Positions 15,332 through 23,227 of a stretch of 35,953 bases of DNA are shown piece by piece (position 1 is the first letter of the stretch; each line of letters begins with the position of its first letter). Origin of the DNA: Phycisphaerae bacterium (GTDB lineage Bacteria > Planctomycetota > Phycisphaerae > Sedimentisphaerales > Anaerobacaceae); the NCBI GenBank assembly GCA_030604525.1, contig JAUVVQ010000025.1, forward strand, positions 1 through 35,953, written 5' to 3'. Position numbers and translations under genes: made by a program. The notes under the pieces are model-generated. The model ran no database searches. It saw only the letters and a program-made list of their open reading frames with translations, and was not told where the DNA came from.

Positions 15332-16051
15332 TTATTTTTCTGCCTTTAGTATATTTCTGATTGATTCCAGGTCGAGCGAGCCGACCGCTGCGAACTTAAA
15401 TTTGCCGTTTTGGTCGATGAAGAAGCTGGTGGGGATATATTTTACAGAGTTGAAAGGTGCAGGGATGGAATCACTTGTGGCTGCGACGGTGTAGTTCATA
15501 TTATTAGCTTGTGCAAAGGATTTGACCTTTTGCTCGTTCTCATTGGAGATGGCGAGCATAGCGAGTTTGTCTTCGCCGATTGAATTTCTTATTTCGATAA
15601 GATGTGGTATTTCCGTTCGGCAGGGCGGGCACCAGGTAGTCCAGAAGTTAATGATAAGATTTTTTCCTTTGTAGTCGGTTATGTTATGTTTTTTTCCGTT
15701 TATATCGGTTAAGGTGAAATCGGGAGCGTTTTTTCCGAACCACTGGTTAAAGCCGGGTCCCCAACCACTTGCTTGTGCTGTGATTTGCTGTAAGGTAAGA
15801 GTCGGTTCGCCGTTGGTCTCTGGTTGCTGGTCGCTTGTCTCTGGTTGCTGGTCGCTTGTCTCTGGTTGCTGGTTGCTGGTCTCTGAACTCTGGTCGCCGG
15901 CGGACTTTTCGGATTGAGCCAAGGCGGGTTGATTTTGAGTGATGGCGAGGGGTTTTTTGAATGCAATTGCCCAGATGAGAATTGCTACGATTAAGAGTGC
16001 GGAAACGAGCAGGGCGGCCCGAAGGGTTTTTTGCTGATTTTTTGCGGACAT
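15332..16051 (-). CDS. TlpA/ResA-like thioredoxin, membrane-anchored, with repeat linker
   Basis: This is a thiol-disulfide oxidoreductase facing the periplasm, of the type that reduces apocytochrome or other extracytoplasmic disulfides. The 239-residue protein has an N-terminal membrane anchor (about 10-33), a Gln/Glu/Thr/Ser linker (about 45-85), and a thioredoxin-like domain with Cys141-Pro-Pro-Cys144 in WTTWCPPCRTEIPHL. The cis-Pro region contains KYIPTSFFIDQNG. The ATG at 16051 has AAAGGAT about 6 bases upstream; an in-frame TTG at 16066 would overlap that signal. The linker is encoded by near-identical 21-base tandem repeats giving QQPETSD units. No cytochrome biogenesis genes are adjacent, so its partner is unknown. 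Confidence 0.9.
   Translation of the reverse strand: MSAKNQQKTLRAALLVSALLIVAILIWAIAFKKPLAITQNQPALAQSEKSAGDQSSETSNQQPETSDQQPETSDQQPETNGEPTLTLQQITAQASGWGPGFNQWFGKNAPDFTLTDINGKKHNITDYKGKNLIINFWTTWCPPCRTEIPHLIEIRNSIGEDKLAMLAISNENEQKVKSFAQANNMNYTVAATSDSIPAPFNSVKYIPTSFFIDQNGKFKFAAVGSLDLESIRNILKAEK
15816..15899. repeat. 21-bp tandem repeat inside the thioredoxin gene
   Basis: Three near-identical copies of a 21-base unit (15816-15836, 15837-15857, 15858-15878) and one diverged copy (15879-15899) are present. The unit starts GTCTCTGGTTGCTGG. It encodes QQPETSD on the minus strand and keeps frame because 21 is a multiple of three. Confidence 0.85.
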
Positions 16052-16072
16052 TATGAATCCTTTCAATAAGTG

Positions 16073-16093
16073 TTTAGCGATTAGCGATTCAGC
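16073..16093. repeat. TTAGCGAT-type short repeat
   Basis: TTTAGCGATTAGCGATT-like words occur here, with related AGCGTATAGCATATAACGGATAG words near 16145-16167. They belong to the same family as the array at 19720-19798. Confidence 0.45.
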
Positions 16094-16180
16094 ATATTGT
16101 TACAGCTTTATCCACTTTTATCAAAGGTAAAGTTCTATAAAAACAGCGTATAGCATATAACGGATAGTGTTGGAAATGCT

Positions 16181-16208
16181 TTGACAAGTAGTTATTAAGG
16201 TATAGCAT
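16181..16208 (+). promoter_or_regulatory. Possible promoter of the antiporter genes
   Basis: A perfect TTGACA (16181-16186) is followed after 16 bases by TAGCAT (16203-16208, 4 of 6). The -10 box is weak and other registers are possible. The leader would be about 115 bases. Confidence 0.3.
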
Positions 16209-16330
16209 AAAGGTTTTTAAATAAGCGATATAGCAGTATTTTCCCGATATATTTTCAAAGCGAGCAGTTTTTGAAGGGCGTTTTTGCTTTTTGAGCTGTT
16301 GTTTGTGTTTTTTAAGGGTTTTAATTTTTA

Positions 16331-17965
16331 ATGAATATTTTATTTTTTGTATCGATAGCAATTATTTTTGGTTTGATAGCCAGTAAGTTCATTGGGCGAT
16401 TGAAACTGCCCGGCGTGGTCGGATATTTGATTATCGGATTAATTTTAGGGCCTTCGGTTCTGAACGTATTCAAATTTTCTCTGCTGGAGCAGCTTGATAT
16501 ATTCACGAGTGTAACATTGTCGTTTGTGGCTTTTATCATCGGCAGCGAGCTGAAGATGAGCACTCTGAAGTCGATGGGGCGGGGGATAACGGTGATAACG
16601 CTTCTTGAGTCGTTCGGAGCGTTTCTTGTAGTAGCTACTGGAGTATATCTTTTGACAAAGAAGGTTCATTATGCGTTGGTATTGGGAGCTTTGGCGCCGG
16701 CTTCGGCTCCTGCTGGTACGGTGGCGGTGTTAGAGGAGAGCAAAGCCAAAGGCCGATTAACGAGCACTATTTATGCGGTAGTGGGTCTTGATGACGGTTT
16801 GGCGGTGATGATATTTGCAGTTTTTCTGGCTGTTGCGAAGCTTTCCTTTACAGGCGAGTCGATATCGGTGGTTTCAGTATTAGCAGGTCCGATGATAGAA
16901 ATTCTTGGTTCGATATTGCTTGGTGCTATTGTCGGCATTTTGACCGGTTATTTTATTCGCAGGTTTTTCAGGAGCGAAAGTATATTGGCGGTGACGGTGG
17001 GAGCAATTCTTCTTTGTGCAGGCGTGGCGGAGCATTTTGGATTTTCTCTTATACTTGCGAATTTAACATTGGGACTGGTTTTCGTTAATGTATTTCCCGT
17101 GGAGAATAAGAAGTCGTATAGTAGGATAAAGTCGATATCATTGCCGATATACATTATATTCTTTTTCGTAGCGGGTGCTCACCTTCAACTTGGTCTTTTG
17201 CCGAGTATTGGTCTTTTAGGTTTGATATACATCGTTTGCAGAATAATCGGTCTGATGGGAGGGGCATATTTGGGTGGGGTGATTTCAAAACAGAGTCCTA
17301 TAATTCGTAATTATCTTGGATTCGGGATTTTGTCTCAGGCGGGTGTTGCGATAGGTCTTGCGGTATTGGCCGGCAGGGATTTCGAGTTTTTGGGCGAGCA
17401 GGGTATGAAGTTTGCGGGCATTGTGGTTACTATTATAGCAGCCAGTACGATAGTTTTTGAAATCATCGGCCCAATCGGCGCCAAGTTCGCTGTAACGAGG
17501 GCGGGAGAGGCAGGGCTTAATATCACGGAGGAAGATATTATTGAGCTTTATCAGGTTAAAGACGTGATGGATTCTGAGCCGCCGATTATATTCTCAGGCA
17601 GCTTGTTGCAGGAGATAATAGATATCGTAAGTCGGACTGACCGCTTTTACTATCCTGTTCTGGATGAGGATAAAACGCTTGCCGGCGTTATAACTCTTGA
17701 CGGGATACGGAAGACGTTTAATAGTCAGGAGATTAACCAATGGTTAGTGGCACTTGATATAATGGAACCGGTTGGGGAAACGATAACCGCTGATATGCCG
17801 TTGTCTGAGGCATTTGCGCAGGCCAGACGTTTTGGTGTAGAGCATCTGGCGATTACAGAAAGAGCTGCAGGAGAGAAATTTTTAGGTGTTTTAGACTGCG
17901 TAGCAGTTCATCGAGGCCTGAGTGCGGAGCTTCTGGAACGTCAGCGCAATGCGGAGAGAGGATAA
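16331..17965 (+). CDS. CPA2-type cation/proton antiporter with C-terminal CBS pair (first copy)
   Basis: It exchanges Na+ or K+ for protons across the inner membrane. The 544-residue protein has about 12 membrane segments (1-390) with features of the NapA/KefB superfamily: KLPGVVGYLIIGLILGPS near the N-terminus and a paired aspartate in VVGLDDGLAVMIF (about 153-165), the ion-binding DD motif of electrogenic CPA2 exchangers. The C-terminal 140 residues start at VKDVMDS and form two CBS domains, which usually sense adenine nucleotides or ionic strength. There is no KTN/RCK domain. The Shine-Dalgarno is weak. A paralogue follows 32 bases downstream, so the two probably form one transcript and may work as a heteromer. 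Confidence 0.88.
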   Translation: MNILFFVSIAIIFGLIASKFIGRLKLPGVVGYLIIGLILGPSVLNVFKFSLLEQLDIFTSVTLSFVAFIIGSELKMSTLKSMGRGITVITLLESFGAFLVVATGVYLLTKKVHYALVLGALAPASAPAGTVAVLEESKAKGRLTSTIYAVVGLDDGLAVMIFAVFLAVAKLSFTGESISVVSVLAGPMIEILGSILLGAIVGILTGYFIRRFFRSESILAVTVGAILLCAGVAEHFGFSLILANLTLGLVFVNVFPVENKKSYSRIKSISLPIYIIFFFVAGAHLQLGLLPSIGLLGLIYIVCRIIGLMGGAYLGGVISKQSPIIRNYLGFGILSQAGVAIGLAVLAGRDFEFLGEQGMKFAGIVVTIIAASTIVFEIIGPIGAKFAVTRAGEAGLNITEEDIIELYQVKDVMDSEPPIIFSGSLLQEIIDIVSRTDRFYYPVLDEDKTLAGVITLDGIRKTFNSQEINQWLVALDIMEPVGETITADMPLSEAFAQARRFGVEHLAITERAAGEKFLGVLDCVAVHRGLSAELLERQRNAERG

Positions 17966-17997
17966 TTATTTTATTTAGTTGCGTATGGATTTAGCTA

Positions 17998-19707
17998 ATG
18001 ATGAATAGTTTGTTTGCCATAGCTGAGTTAGAGTCGAAAGGTTTTATGAATTTCGCATTGTTGTTCGGGGTAATGGTTTTGGGCGGTTCGCTTGCAGCGC
18101 GCCTTTTTCAGAAGTTTCGAATCCCACAGGTTGTTGGCTGTATTATTGCAGGTATCCTTTTAGGTGACGTATCTGGTGTGATAAAACCACCGACTTTAGA
18201 GTTACTTAAGCCGTTTATGATGATGGCTTTAGGATTTATCGGTTTTATGATAGGCGGGGAGCTTAGGGGCAGTGTTTTTAAGAAGTACGGCAAGCAGTTT
18301 TTTATTATTCTTTTTTCGGAAGGAATAGGTGCTTTTTTGCTTGTGGGTTTTGGCTGCTCTGCGGTGGCTTGGCTTGTGACGGGTGATTTACCCGTTTCTT
18401 TGGGTATAGGACTTGTTTTGGGAGCGATATCATCAGCGACGGCACCTGCGGCGACGGTAAATGTTCTTTGGGAGTATAAAACCCGTGGTCCATTGACGGC
18501 AACGATATTGGCGATAGTAGCTTTGGATGATGCACTTGCGCTTATTCTTTATCGCGGTGCGTCAACAGCTTCTAAGGCGATTATGGGTGCGGTACATAAG
18601 TCTGTTCTGTGGTCAACTTTTTTGCTGACGGGAGAGGTTATCGTGGCGGTAGGACTTGGATTTTTGGCGGGGGTCTTTCTTTATTACCTTTTGAAATTTA
18701 CCAGAGCAGACGAGAGGATACTGGAGTTCACGATTGCTTGTTTGTTGATGGTGACAGGTATAGCAATGATACCCGGAATAGAGCCGATATTGCCTTCAAT
18801 GGTTCTCGGTGTAACTGTTGCTAATATGATGCCGCGTCGCAGTAAAAACGTATTTGCTTTGGTGGAGAAGTTTACCCCACCGATATATATAATGTTTTTT
18901 GTATTGGCCGGTGCTCATATGGAGTTTAGCAGACTGGCTTTGTGGGTCGGGGTTATGATATTTGTTTATCTGTTATGCCGGGCTGTGGGTAAAACTTTGG
19001 GTTCGTGGTTTGGTGTGCGGTTTTCCGGTGCTCCTCAGGTAGTAGGCAGATATTTGGGAATATGTCTTCAATCGCAGGCGGGCGTAGCGATTGGTCTTGC
19101 AATATTGGCCGGTCATCAGTTTGGCAGTGATATTGGTCAGACGATTATTATGGTTGTGATGACTGCAACTTTCTTCACTGAGATTCTTGGTCCGATGCTG
19201 GTTAAGCTTGGCGTCAAGCGGGCGGGAGAAGTCGGATTAAATGTTACCGAAGATGACCTTATCAAGCTTTATTCTGTGAAAGATGTGATGGATTCGAAAC
19301 CTGATACTATTTCGATGGATTTGCCGCTTGGAGATATACTTGAGATTTTCAGTAAAAGTGATAGCTTATACTATCCGGTGATAGATGATAAGTCTCAATT
19401 GACCGGCGCAATAACGATAAGCGGCATCAAAGAGATGTTTGCGAATCGTGAGGTAGCTGGCTGGCTTCTGGCTTGTGATGTTGCCGGTCCGGTATCGGAT
19501 AAGACGACACCGGAGAAGCCGCTGGAAGAAGTGATAGAGTATATGAGGGATTATGATTTAGAGCATATACCGGTGGTTACCAGTGAGAAGGATGAAAAAT
19601 TGGCAGGTCTTCTGGATTATCATAAGGTTTTGCGAAAGGTGAGTGCGGAGGTTCTTCATCGACGACGAATGGCGGACGAGACGTCTTTACAGGCGGGAGC
19701 AGAGTAA
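17998..19707 (+). CDS. CPA2-type cation/proton antiporter with C-terminal CBS pair (second copy)
   Basis: This tandem paralogue of the preceding gene has 569 residues. It shows the same layout of about 12 membrane segments, with RIPQVVGCIIAGILLGD near the N-terminus and the double aspartate in IVALDDALALILY (about 175-187). The tail has two CBS domains. The junction region RAGEVGLNVTEDDLIKLYSV closely matches the equivalent place in the first copy, so the two arose by duplication. Methionine codons at 17998 and 18001 are both possible starts; GGA lies upstream. The short basic C-terminus (HRRRMADE) differs from the first copy. The ion is not predictable from sequence. Confidence 0.88.
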   Translation: MMNSLFAIAELESKGFMNFALLFGVMVLGGSLAARLFQKFRIPQVVGCIIAGILLGDVSGVIKPPTLELLKPFMMMALGFIGFMIGGELRGSVFKKYGKQFFIILFSEGIGAFLLVGFGCSAVAWLVTGDLPVSLGIGLVLGAISSATAPAATVNVLWEYKTRGPLTATILAIVALDDALALILYRGASTASKAIMGAVHKSVLWSTFLLTGEVIVAVGLGFLAGVFLYYLLKFTRADERILEFTIACLLMVTGIAMIPGIEPILPSMVLGVTVANMMPRRSKNVFALVEKFTPPIYIMFFVLAGAHMEFSRLALWVGVMIFVYLLCRAVGKTLGSWFGVRFSGAPQVVGRYLGICLQSQAGVAIGLAILAGHQFGSDIGQTIIMVVMTATFFTEILGPMLVKLGVKRAGEVGLNVTEDDLIKLYSVKDVMDSKPDTISMDLPLGDILEIFSKSDSLYYPVIDDKSQLTGAITISGIKEMFANREVAGWLLACDVAGPVSDKTTPEKPLEEVIEYMRDYDLEHIPVVTSEKDEKLAGLLDYHKVLRKVSAEVLHRRRMADETSLQAGAE

Positions 19708-19719
19708 GAGCGTAGTGTA

Positions 19720-19798
19720 ATAGCGTTTAGCGAATAGCGTTTAGCGAATAGCGTATAGCGTGTAATAGAGCGTATAGTTTTTTTCTATCCGCTATCCG
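19720..19798. repeat. AGCGTTTAGCGAAT tandem repeat upstream of rnpA
   Basis: GCGTTTAGCGAATA occurs twice in direct succession, followed by GCGTATAGCG and, after a T-run, CTATCCGCTATCCG, nearly the reverse complement. It can form a loose hairpin, GCGTATAG with CTATCCGC. It fills the gap between the antiporters and rnpA. Confidence 0.55.
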
Positions 19799-19829
19799 TT
19801 TTTGCATTTTAAGTTTTGATGGTGTAGTA

Positions 19830-20222
19830 TTGAAACAGTTTGGTTTTTCCAAAAAACAGAGAATTCTTAAGAATAAAGAGTTTAAGTCGGTTCTTGAAAC
19901 AGGCATTCGAGTAAGTGATGGTATTTTGACGGTTTTTGTTTCGAGTAATGGTTTAGGACATTCTCGTTTGGGAGTTTCGATAGGCAAATTATGCGGCAAT
20001 GCGGTGATTCGTAATCGGATGAAGCGTTTGGTTAGAGAATCTTTCCGCCAGAGTCAGGAGGTGATAGCCGGTGGTTTTGATTATGTTGTTATGTTGTCAA
20101 CCCGGGCAGGAAAGGGTGAGGATAGCAAGTCGCCGGCCGAGATTATAAAACAGATGCGATTAGAGCAGGTAAAGAAATCCTTTTTGAAATTAGCGGAAAA
20201 GGCGGTTTGGCGGTTAGAATGA
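19830..20222 (+). CDS. rnpA: Ribonuclease P protein component
   Basis: RnpA binds RNase P RNA and helps mature the 5' ends of tRNAs. The 130-residue protein begins MKQFGFSKKQRILKNKEF, the usual family start, and has the RNA-binding signature IRNRMKRLVRESFRQ (RNR at 61-63). The start is a TTG at 19830; no in-frame ATG gives a better N-terminus, and the ribosome-binding site is poor. The usual neighbours are missing: rpmH is not upstream and yidD/yidC are not downstream. A small MerR-type gene follows instead. Confidence 0.93.
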   Translation: MKQFGFSKKQRILKNKEFKSVLETGIRVSDGILTVFVSSNGLGHSRLGVSIGKLCGNAVIRNRMKRLVRESFRQSQEVIAGGFDYVVMLSTRAGKGEDSKSPAEIIKQMRLEQVKKSFLKLAEKAVWRLE

Positions 20223-20255
20223 CATTGTTTAGTGAATTTGACAGGGAGAGTGATT

Positions 20256-20513
20256 TTGGCTCAGCAGCATAAAATGATTTCAATAGGTCCGGCGGCAAAA
20301 AAAGCTGGCATTTCGCGTCAATCTCTGCAATATTATCTGATGCTCGGTTTACTTGAGCCGAAAGAAGTAACAGATACAGGGAGGCGTTTATTCGATGAAA
20401 AAAGTGTAGAGAGAATCAAGCTTATTAAACGACTTAATGATAGCGGTTATCCTTTACGTGCGATAAGGGAATTGTTTTTAGAAGGGCATAGTAATTTGAA
20501 AGGAAGTGAATAG
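20256..20513 (+). CDS. Small MerR-type DNA-binding protein
   Basis: The 85-residue protein is little more than a winged helix-turn-helix: IGPAAKKAGISRQSLQYYLMLGLLEP is the MerR helix-turn-helix plus wing entry, followed by RRLFDEKSVERIKLIKRLNDSGYPLRAIRELF. It lacks a C-terminal effector domain, so it may need a partner or act as a simple dimeric regulator. The TTG at 20256 is chosen because GGGAGAG ends 5 bases upstream; a GTG at 20232 would give an N-terminus unlike the family. Its stop (TAG 20511-20513) overlaps the GTG start of the MCE gene by one base, so the two are translationally coupled. It probably regulates this operon, by inference from linkage. Confidence 0.85.
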   Translation: MAQQHKMISIGPAAKKAGISRQSLQYYLMLGLLEPKEVTDTGRRLFDEKSVERIKLIKRLNDSGYPLRAIRELFLEGHSNLKGSE

Positions 20514-21472
20514 TGGCTGATTATGAAACTATTCAAAGAAGACGTAATATAATGGTAGGTATCTTTATCATAGTAGGTTTGAGTGGGTTTGGATGGCTGA
20601 TATACAAGTTTGGCGAGCTGCCGTCTGTGATCAGCCAGATAGGGTCCTTTCAGGTGTTCGTGCAGTTTCCTAATGCATCTGGAATTCAGGAAGATACACC
20701 AGTGAATTTTTGCGGCTACCAAATCGGACGAGTAATAAAAGTGATGAAGCCGACGAAGCGGTATGATAAAAACAGCGGGCTTAACTATTATCAAACGGTG
20801 GCGGTTTTGAGTATTGACGAGGCGTATAGGGATATACCGTCTAACATAGTTCCCAAGTTGATGACTCGCGGGTTAGGCAGCAGCTATATAGACCTTAAAT
20901 ACGACCCGAGGCAAGAGTTGAAACCGCTTGACCCGAATCGGCCGGAAACTGTCTATCTTTGTGATAAGGCGGTGCTGCAGGGGGCGACTGGTATGACCAG
21001 TGAATTTTTCCCGGAGGAGAGCCAGAAGAAGTTCGAAGAGCTGATCGGTAAAATAAGTTATTTGATTGACAACGTGAATGAAGTAATAGGCAGTCCTGAG
21101 AACAAACAGAATATTCAAACAGTTTTGTCGAACTTATCTGAAGCTACGAAGGAGGCGACGGAGGCGTTGAAGAATTTCGGCAAGTTATCCCGCACGGGGA
21201 CTACTACATTAGCGAATGCGGATGAGAGGATTGATGCTCTGGTTTCGTCTATGGTTCAGACGAGTGACGAGGTGGGTAAGACAATCAGTGAGTTTAGGTT
21301 GGTGTTGGGAAAGGTAAATAGCGGGCAAGGCAGCGCTTCGAGGTTTTTGAATAACGGCAAATTTTATGAGAATTTGCTCGAGAATACTCAGCAGTTACAG
21401 ATGCTACTGGAGCAGATGAAGGAATTTGTTGAGCAGTCACGTGATAAAGGGGTGCCTTTGAAGTTAAAGTAA
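20513..21472 (+). CDS. MCE-domain protein, MlaD-like lipid transport component
   Basis: MCE proteins form hexameric rings in the periplasm that bind phospholipids for transport between membranes. The 319-residue product has an N-terminal transmembrane anchor (about 13-31) and one MCE domain (about 36-130, with FPNASGIQEDTPVNFCGYQIGRV and the GLGSSYIDLKYDP end). A long helical C-terminal region (about 165-319) is rich in Leu, Glu and Asn, and probably forms the coiled-coil needle or barrel. The start is GTG at 20513, with AAAGGAAGTG upstream. The permease (MlaE) and ATPase (MlaF) genes usually next to mlaD are absent, so the partner transporter, if any, is encoded elsewhere. Confidence 0.85.
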   Translation: MADYETIQRRRNIMVGIFIIVGLSGFGWLIYKFGELPSVISQIGSFQVFVQFPNASGIQEDTPVNFCGYQIGRVIKVMKPTKRYDKNSGLNYYQTVAVLSIDEAYRDIPSNIVPKLMTRGLGSSYIDLKYDPRQELKPLDPNRPETVYLCDKAVLQGATGMTSEFFPEESQKKFEELIGKISYLIDNVNEVIGSPENKQNIQTVLSNLSEATKEATEALKNFGKLSRTGTTTLANADERIDALVSSMVQTSDEVGKTISEFRLVLGKVNSGQGSASRFLNNGKFYENLLENTQQLQMLLEQMKEFVEQSRDKGVPLKLK

Positions 21473-21589
21473 TTCGTCCCTGGTAGTGCCTACTGCGTAG
21501 AATGGAATCTTTGCTTGTATTATGCCCGGATGGCACGAGCAGCCGGTTGCGAGTTATGTGGAAAGTATTTATTTAAGAGTAAATATTCT

Positions 21590-23005
21590 CTAAAGCTTGA
21601 AATTCCATTTATTGGCTTCATTTTTATCAAGGTGGATGTTAAAGGTGTAAACGGCTCCATTTTTTGTTTTGAGAGTAATCTTGTAATTGCCATAGAATCC
21701 CCTGAAATTAATTAAGCCATCATCGTTTGTTTTCATTGAAAGTTTTGTCATCCACTCTTTTTTTATTAGATTCTCGATTTTGTTGTATGCCGGCTTTGGT
21801 TGATAGTTTTCGTCAATCAATCCTCCGCCCGGTCTTTCCGACCATATATACCGGTCCGAGAGTCCCCACCAGTTTATTGAAACTACGGCGGGATGTCCGA
21901 AACACACTCTGTAAAACTGTTCTGCGAATTCTGCCTGAGCTTGTTTTGTCCATTTTCCCTTTTTGGAATTTCCTTTTATGTTGTTTCCTGAGGATTGGGG
22001 AATGAATTCGGTAATATGCAGTGGGTAGCCAAGTTTTTCATAGAAATTCAGCGTATCCCAAATCTCTTTGGGAGAATACCAGTATTCCTTTGCGTGCGCC
22101 TGCAGGCCGAGGCCGTTTAGAGGAGTTCCTCTTTCTTTAAGCTCTGCGGCCAGGTCGTAAAATCTTTGGCGTGTATCCGGTATGAAGTCTGAGACTATCT
22201 GCTCATAGTCATTCATAATTAGCGTGGCCTGTGGGTTTGCCTGGTGTGCCCACCTGTAACATTTTTCGACCCAGTCAGCGATTTTTTTGATTGGGATACT
22301 GGTATATCTCTGGCCATAGGGTTTTTCCATTACCTCTGACCAAGTAATGGTATGCGTAGGTTCGTTTACGACGTCCCAGATGTCGATTTGGTCTTTGAAT
22401 CCCTTTGCGATTCGGGTTATTCTTGCTTTCAGGAGTTCTTCTGCCAATTTTGTCGGCAAGTCGTAGAGCCAGGTGGGAGTACCTCCTTTTTCGACCCATG
22501 CGAGTGGGTGTCCCTTTGCGGTGATACCGTTTTCCTTACACCATTGCAGGACGGGGATTAGTTTTCTCCATTCCGGCCTTGCGGGAGTTTTTTCGTATGA
22601 TGACCAGTAAAAGGGGAATATGGCGAAGTTGAATACATCTTTGAATCTTTTTTGGAATAATTTGGGTCTATAAATTTCTCTATCGTATTTTTCAAGGACG
22701 CCGATGAGAGGGAAGATGATATTTCCAAAAAGGAAGTCGTGTGTTTTCTGCTCAATTATAACCGTCGTGTTTTTTACCGGTTCGCCTGTTTTTTTATGAA
22801 AGGAAATAGCTGCGTCTGCTTTCCGGTATTTTTCTACATTCAGGTTAGCTTGCCGGAGAATCTCCGAGGTATTTTTTTCTTTTGAGTAGCAGGGTGGAAC
22901 AAGGCAGATGATTATCAGGGTAAAAGCTACTGTGAAGATAGTCCAGGCGTGTGGCTTTTGGCAAGAGTGCTGTTTGAGATTTGATAAAGGGGAATAGTTA
23001 TTCAT
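21590..23005 (-). CDS. Secreted GH10 endo-beta-1,4-xylanase
   Basis: It cleaves internal beta-1,4 bonds of xylan by a retaining mechanism. The 471-residue protein has an N-terminal hydrophobic signal or anchor (about 18-41). A short beta-rich segment (about 60-95, with KKTGEPVKNTTVIIEQKTHDFLFG) is typical of GH10 enzymes from environmental bacteria. The TIM barrel follows, with acid/base E215 in WDVVNEP and nucleophile E333 in PLHITEF. A small C-terminal beta domain (about 428-471) contains GFYGNYKITLKT. AGGAGG lies 5 bases upstream of the ATG. The gene has its own promoter (23098-23126). No other carbohydrate genes are adjacent. Confidence 0.93.
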   Translation of the reverse strand: MNNYSPLSNLKQHSCQKPHAWTIFTVAFTLIIICLVPPCYSKEKNTSEILRQANLNVEKYRKADAAISFHKKTGEPVKNTTVIIEQKTHDFLFGNIIFPLIGVLEKYDREIYRPKLFQKRFKDVFNFAIFPFYWSSYEKTPARPEWRKLIPVLQWCKENGITAKGHPLAWVEKGGTPTWLYDLPTKLAEELLKARITRIAKGFKDQIDIWDVVNEPTHTITWSEVMEKPYGQRYTSIPIKKIADWVEKCYRWAHQANPQATLIMNDYEQIVSDFIPDTRQRFYDLAAELKERGTPLNGLGLQAHAKEYWYSPKEIWDTLNFYEKLGYPLHITEFIPQSSGNNIKGNSKKGKWTKQAQAEFAEQFYRVCFGHPAVVSINWWGLSDRYIWSERPGGGLIDENYQPKPAYNKIENLIKKEWMTKLSMKTNDDGLINFRGFYGNYKITLKTKNGAVYTFNIHLDKNEANKWNFKL

Positions 23006-23037
23006 TGGAACCTCCTGTTTTTCACTTTTGTTTATCG

Positions 23038-23054
23038 GCAGTTACGATAACTGC
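23038..23054. promoter_or_regulatory. Palindrome in the xylanase leader, possible operator
   Basis: GCAGTTA-CGA-TAACTGC is a perfect 7+7 inverted repeat with a 3-base centre. It lies between the promoter (23098-23126) and the ribosome-binding site of the GH10 gene. It could bind a dimeric repressor or fold as an RNA hairpin. Confidence 0.5.
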
Positions 23055-23097
23055 TTAAAGCCGGGACTATTGAAAAAGTCCTGTTTATACTTTGCTT

Positions 23098-23126
23098 ATA
23101 ATACAAGTGTCTGGAATTGTTTTCAA
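23098..23126 (-). promoter_or_regulatory. Promoter of the GH10 xylanase
   Basis: On the minus strand TTGAAA (23121-23126) and TATTAT (23098-23103) are separated by exactly 17 bases. The leader to the ATG is about 85 bases and contains the palindrome at 23038-23054. Confidence 0.6.
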
Positions 23127-23227
23127 GTATAAAGTTTTGATTGCAGCAGGGCAGGGAAGGGGATATCGGAAGGAAATATTTACGGTTTGGGAGGGTTGGC
23201 TCGTCTTTTTTATTTGTGCAGGAGGGT

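Noticed and set aside
15816-15899. CRISPR-like regular repeats
   Set aside because: The units are directly adjacent without spacers and encode a protein linker.
16100-16130. Possible replication origin (one TTATCCACT near a DnaA box)
   Set aside because: Only one imperfect box is present, with no dnaA or AT-rich array nearby.
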